Shown piece after piece: positions 13,715-16,890 of a stretch of 16,890 bases of DNA. The position numbers were made by a program, and so were the translations under genes. The notes below the pieces were generated by a model that was not told the origin of the DNA, did not search any database, and worked only from the letters and a program-made list of their open reading frames with translations. This DNA comes from an uncultured Agathobacter sp. (GTDB taxonomy: Bacteria; Bacillota; Clostridia; Lachnospirales; Lachnospiraceae): positions 1-16,890 of the forward strand of contig CAKRKX010000054.1 of NCBI GenBank assembly GCA_934358675.1, read 5' to 3'. Every line of letters starts with the position of its first letter. Position 1 is the first letter of the stretch.

Positions 13715-16159
13715 ATGAAATTTGGATATTTCGATGATGCAAACAAAGAATATGTCATCACTTCTCCAAAGACACCACTTCCGTGGATCAACTATCTTGG
13801 TTCCGAGAATTTCTTTTCTCTGATTTCCAACACCTGCGGAGGCTATAGCTTCTATAAAGATGCGAAGCTGCTTCGTCTGACGAGATACCGTTACAACAAT
13901 GTACCTTATGACAGTAACGGACATTACTACTATATTAAAGAAGGCGATACCATCTGGAATCCGGGCTGGATGCCAACGAAGACAGATCTGGACTCTTATG
14001 AATGCCACCACGGAATGGGTTATTCTACATTTAAAAGCAGTAAAAACAATCTTGCCGCAGAGCTGACAGCATTCGTACCGGTCGGCAAGAACTGTGAGAT
14101 CAACCAGTTGACACTGACCAACAACAGTAATGCAATGAAAGAATTTTCTGTATTTTCCTATGTAGAGTTCTGTTTATGGAACGCGATGGATGATATGACC
14201 AACTTCCAGCGTAACTTTTCAACCGGAGAAGTGGAAGTACATGACTCCGCAATCTACCATAAGACAGAATACCGCGAGCGCCGTAACCACTATGCATTAT
14301 ATGCGGTCAATGCTCCGGTCGTCGGATTCGATACCGACCGTGACTCGTTCCTCGGTGCATATGGAGAAAATTCAGCGCCGGAGGTTGTCGTATCCGGCAA
14401 ATCAAAAGATTCCATTGCAAGCGGATGGGCACCGGTCGGTTCTCATCACTTGAAAGTGTCTCTTGCGCCTGGTGATTCCAAAACATTCGTATTTATTCTT
14501 GCTTATATTGAGAATCCGGTCGAAGAAAAATGGATCGGGCCGGCAGAAAATGGCAAGATTAACCGGGCTCCTGCCGAGAAACTGATGGAAGAATTTGATT
14601 CCAAAGAGAAATCAGAAGCTGCACTTGCAGAATTAAAGGCTTATTGGGATAAGCTGTTGTCGCATTTTACGGTATCTTCTTCCGAAGAAAAACTGGATCG
14701 CATGGTCAATGTATGGCATCAGTACCAGTGTATGGTTACGTTCAATATGAGCCGTTCCGCTTCCTACTTCGAGTCAGGTATCGGACGTGGTATGGGATTT
14801 CGGGATTCCTGTCAGGATCTTCTCGGTTTCGTACATCTCATTCCGGACCGTGCAAGAGAACGTATCTTAGATATTGCAGCTACACAGTTTGAAGACGGCA
14901 GCGCATACCACCAGTACCAGCCTCTTACCAAGAAGGGCAATTCCGATATCGGTAGCGGATTCAACGATGATCCACTCTGGCTAATTGCAGGTACTGCAGC
15001 ATATATTAAAGAAACCGGCGACTACACCATCCTTGATGAGCAGACGCCTTATGACAGCGATCCTTCCAAAGCGACCGATTTCATGGAGCATCTGCGCAGA
15101 TCCTTCCATTATACAATCGATCATCTCGGACCGCATAAGCTTCCGCTCATCGGACGCGCAGACTGGAATGACTGTCTGAACTTAAACTGCTTCTCGACGG
15201 AGCCGGGCGAATCCTTCCAGACATTCGGGCCATCCGAAGGACCGAATGCAGAATCCGTATTTATCGCCGGTATGTTTGTCCGCTATGGCAAAGATTATGT
15301 AGAAATCTGCCGCCACAGAGGTCTTGAAGAAGAAGCAAAACTTGCGGAAGACGCAATCGCAGAGATGGAGAAAACCGTATTGGATGCAGGATGGGATGGT
15401 GAATGGTTCCTTCGCGCATACGATCACTATAAGAATAAGATCGGTTCAAAAGAATGTGAAGATGGTAAGATTTTCATCGAGCCACAGGGATTCTGTGTTA
15501 TGGCCGAGATTGGCTTAAAAGAAGGCAACTGCCTGAAGGCTATGGAATCTGTCGAAAAGTATCTCGATACAAAATACGGCATTGTGCTTCTTCAGCCTCC
15601 TTATCATAAATATCATGTTGAACTTGGTGAAATTTCTTCTTATCCACCTGGATATAAAGAGAATGCCGGTATCTTCTGTCACAACAATCCATGGATCTCC
15701 ATTGCAGAGACCGTAGTCGGACGTGGCAACCGTGCTTGGCAGGTATACACAAGAACCTGTCCTGCATATATCGAAGATATCAGCGAGATTCACCGCACCG
15801 AGCCTTATGTATATTCGCAGATGATCGCCGGAAAAGACGCTCCGAACTTCGGAGAAGCCAAGAACAGCTGGCTGACCGGTACCGCCGCATGGACATTCCT
15901 TGATGTATCTCAGTTCATCCTCGGAATCCGTCCGGATTACGACGGACTGACGGTGGATCCTTGTATTCCATCTTCTCTGGATGGTTTTGAAGCAAAACGT
16001 GATTTCCGTGGTGTGACTTATCACATCAGTGTAAAGAATCCGAACCACGTGGAAAAAGGCGTTGCTTCTATGACGGTTGACGGTGTTGCTGTAGACGGTA
16101 ATACCATTCCTCTTCCGGATGGCAAGAGTGATGTCACTGTCGAAGTAATTATGGGTTAA
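13715..16159 (+). CDS. cbpA: Cellobiose phosphorylase (GH94)
   Basis: Cytoplasmic enzyme that splits cellobiose with phosphate into glucose 1-phosphate and glucose, saving one ATP compared with hydrolysis. The 814 residues match the family length (about 810-820) and follow the Clostridium thermocellum enzyme almost motif for motif from memory: [17 protein letters not shown] (2-18), WNPGWMP (81-87), [16 protein letters not shown] (159-174), [18 protein letters not shown] (348-365), [13 protein letters not shown] (479-491), CHNNPW (655-660) and [11 protein letters not shown] (716-726). The general-acid Asp of the family is D483 in the RADWND motif. Domains are an N-terminal beta-sandwich (to about 290), a helical linker, the (alpha/alpha)6 barrel (about 330-740) and a C-terminal beta segment. 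I used the ATG at 13715, 9 nt after AAGGAGG; an in-frame ATG at 13706 touches the ribosome site. Length, motifs and the start [11 protein letters not shown] favour cellobiose over the cellodextrin or chitobiose enzymes of GH94. It stands alone on its transcript. Confidence 0.97.
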   Translation: MKFGYFDDANKEYVITSPKTPLPWINYLGSENFFSLISNTCGGYSFYKDAKLLRLTRYRYNNVPYDSNGHYYYIKEGDTIWNPGWMPTKTDLDSYECHHGMGYSTFKSSKNNLAAELTAFVPVGKNCEINQLTLTNNSNAMKEFSVFSYVEFCLWNAMDDMTNFQRNFSTGEVEVHDSAIYHKTEYRERRNHYALYAVNAPVVGFDTDRDSFLGAYGENSAPEVVVSGKSKDSIASGWAPVGSHHLKVSLAPGDSKTFVFILAYIENPVEEKWIGPAENGKINRAPAEKLMEEFDSKEKSEAALAELKAYWDKLLSHFTVSSSEEKLDRMVNVWHQYQCMVTFNMSRSASYFESGIGRGMGFRDSCQDLLGFVHLIPDRARERILDIAATQFEDGSAYHQYQPLTKKGNSDIGSGFNDDPLWLIAGTAAYIKETGDYTILDEQTPYDSDPSKATDFMEHLRRSFHYTIDHLGPHKLPLIGRADWNDCLNLNCFSTEPGESFQTFGPSEGPNAESVFIAGMFVRYGKDYVEICRHRGLEEEAKLAEDAIAEMEKTVLDAGWDGEWFLRAYDHYKNKIGSKECEDGKIFIEPQGFCVMAEIGLKEGNCLKAMESVEKYLDTKYGIVLLQPPYHKYHVELGEISSYPPGYKENAGIFCHNNPWISIAETVVGRGNRAWQVYTRTCPAYIEDISEIHRTEPYVYSQMIAGKDAPNFGEAKNSWLTGTAAWTFLDVSQFILGIRPDYDGLTVDPCIPSSLDGFEAKRDFRGVTYHISVKNPNHVEKGVASMTVDGVAVDGNTIPLPDGKSDVTVEVIMG

Positions 16160-16190
16160 TTCTTCTTTTTATTAAATTTCCTTCCCTAAA

Positions 16191-16223
16191 ATGGGGTGCC
16201 GCACAAATTGTGTAGCACCCCAT
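16191..16223. terminator. Bidirectional terminator between cellobiose phosphorylase and the chemoreceptor gene
   Basis: A 9-bp perfect stem (ATGGGGTGC at 16191-16199 with GCACCCCAT at 16215-16223) has a 15-nt loop that itself contains CACA/TGTG. On the plus strand it is followed by CTCTTTTCT and on the minus strand by TTTTAGGG. It lies 30 nt after the phosphorylase stop and 17 nt after the stop of the convergent gene, so it can serve both. Confidence 0.78.
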
Positions 16224-16240
16224 CTCTTTTCTATCTTGAC

Positions 16241-16890
16241 TTACTCTTCCGTTCTTACCGGATACTTATCCGAAGCTTGTCCGAAGTTTTCCTCATTTTC
16301 ATGTCCCATCAGTTTGAACTTGCCAACGAGTGTCTTTAACTCTTCCGACTGTGCGGAAAGCTGCTCGCTCGTCGCCGATGTCTCCTCCGCCGATGCGGAA
16401 TTGCTCTCTACAACCGTTGAGATCTGCTCGATACCGAGTTCGACCTGATTCAACATCTCTGCCTGCTCGCGGGACGTCTTGCTCGATCCCTTCGCCGCCT
16501 CCGCAAACTCATTCATCATCGCAAGGATCTGGTTTAATGCGTCAACCGTCTTCTCGGTGATTGCATTACCGTTCTCCACTTCCTGCAATGCCTTGCCGAG
16601 AAGTTCCCGCGTATTGACGGCTGCCTTCGCGCTGTCTCCGGCAAGTTTACCGATCTGTTCCGCAACGACTGCAAAGCCTCGTCCGGCTTCGCCTGCACGC
16701 GCCGCCTCAATGGATGCATTCAGAGACAGCAGATTCGTCTGCTGCGCAATATCCTCGATGGATCCGAGAATGTTCTGGATCTCCTGCGAGGTCGTATTGA
16801 TGCGATGCATTGCCTCGGTGAGTTTCTCGAGATCCTCCCGGCTCTGTCCGGCATGCTCCGCTGCTGCCTTCACACTCTCATATGACTGCT
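16241..16890 (-). CDS. Methyl-accepting chemotaxis protein, C-terminal signalling part (5' end outside window)
   Basis: The end of a chemoreceptor that controls the CheA kinase through CheW. About 216 residues are visible. They include the highly conserved hairpin tip, with [20 protein letters not shown] followed by [20 protein letters not shown], flanked by long heptad-type coiled coil. Glu/Gln-Ser/Ala-rich segments near the end ([20 protein letters not shown]) look like methylation-helix sequence. The frame is open to the right edge (residues QSYESV precede what could be mistaken for a GTG start at 16873), so the sensor and membrane parts lie outside. The short charged tail after the coiled coil ends in VRTEE with no CheR-docking pentapeptide that I recognise. 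It converges on cellobiose phosphorylase; whether it senses sugars cannot be judged from this part. Confidence 0.93.
   Translation of the reverse strand, partial: QSYESVKAAAEHAGQSREDLEKLTEAMHRINTTSQEIQNILGSIEDIAQQTNLLSLNASIEAARAGEAGRGFAVVAEQIGKLAGDSAKAAVNTRELLGKALQEVENGNAITEKTVDALNQILAMMNEFAEAAKGSSKTSREQAEMLNQVELGIEQISTVVESNSASAEETSATSEQLSAQSEELKTLVGKFKLMGHENEENFGQASDKYPVRTEE

Noticed and set aside
16871..16873. GTG as a start of a short chemotaxis protein
   Set aside because: The frame continues open to the window edge with chemoreceptor-like residues and no ribosome site, so the gene is simply cut by the edge.

Overview
The window looks like a chromosomal segment from a Gram-positive Clostridia bacterium, most likely a gut or rumen Lachnospiraceae. 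This is inferred from strong AGGAGG-type Shine-Dalgarno sites, short U-tract terminators, clostridial-type protein sequences and a cellobiose phosphorylase that closely resembles the Clostridium thermocellum enzyme as I remember it. It contains no rRNA, tRNA, CRISPR array, transposase or phage gene that I can see. Nearly everything is on the minus strand; only a small membrane protein (5151-5546) and the cellobiose phosphorylase (13715-16159) are on the plus strand.

Left part (1-5065): a housekeeping block read leftward. A YcxB-like membrane protein gene, tsaE and tsaB (cut by the left edge) form a tight cluster; TsaE and TsaB belong to the tRNA t6A37 pathway. Upstream of it is ribU, the riboflavin-specific ECF transporter subunit. 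It is preceded by a near-consensus promoter, an FMN riboswitch and a rho-independent terminator, so riboflavin uptake should be shut off when FMN is plentiful. Next is tex, an S1-domain nucleic-acid-binding protein with its own promoter.

Middle part (5066-8730): two small membrane protein genes that converge (a DUF4190-like protein and a DUF2752 protein), a uracil permease of the NCS2 family, and a DUF975 membrane protein. The DUF975 promoter overlaps a 14-bp perfect inverted repeat. At 8530-8730 lies the 3' end of an EAL-domain (cyclic-di-GMP phosphodiesterase) gene that has lost its front. The break coincides with the terminator of the neighbouring sugar operon.

Right part (8744-16223): a complete cellobiose uptake and use locus without its ATPase. 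A LacI-family regulator, a lipoprotein solute-binding protein and two MalF/MalG-type permeases are read leftward; cellobiose phosphorylase (GH94) is read rightward from the same 437-bp intergenic region. That region holds a promoter for each direction and three copies of a CTTA-TA/AT-CGTTTWCGTW motif. One copy sits just downstream of each promoter and one lies between them, all spaced by close to whole helical turns. The likely working model is that cellobiose (or a short cellodextrin) enters by the ABC system, is cleaved by phosphate to glucose 1-phosphate and glucose, and relieves repression of both transcripts. The ATPase is presumably a shared MsiK/MalK-type protein encoded elsewhere.

Far right (16241-16890): the signalling end of a methyl-accepting chemotaxis protein, cut by the window edge and facing the phosphorylase gene across a bidirectional terminator. 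I found no convincing new biological system. The points most worth a second look are the phased operator arrangement, the EAL gene remnant at the operon boundary, and the DUF975 promoter palindrome.
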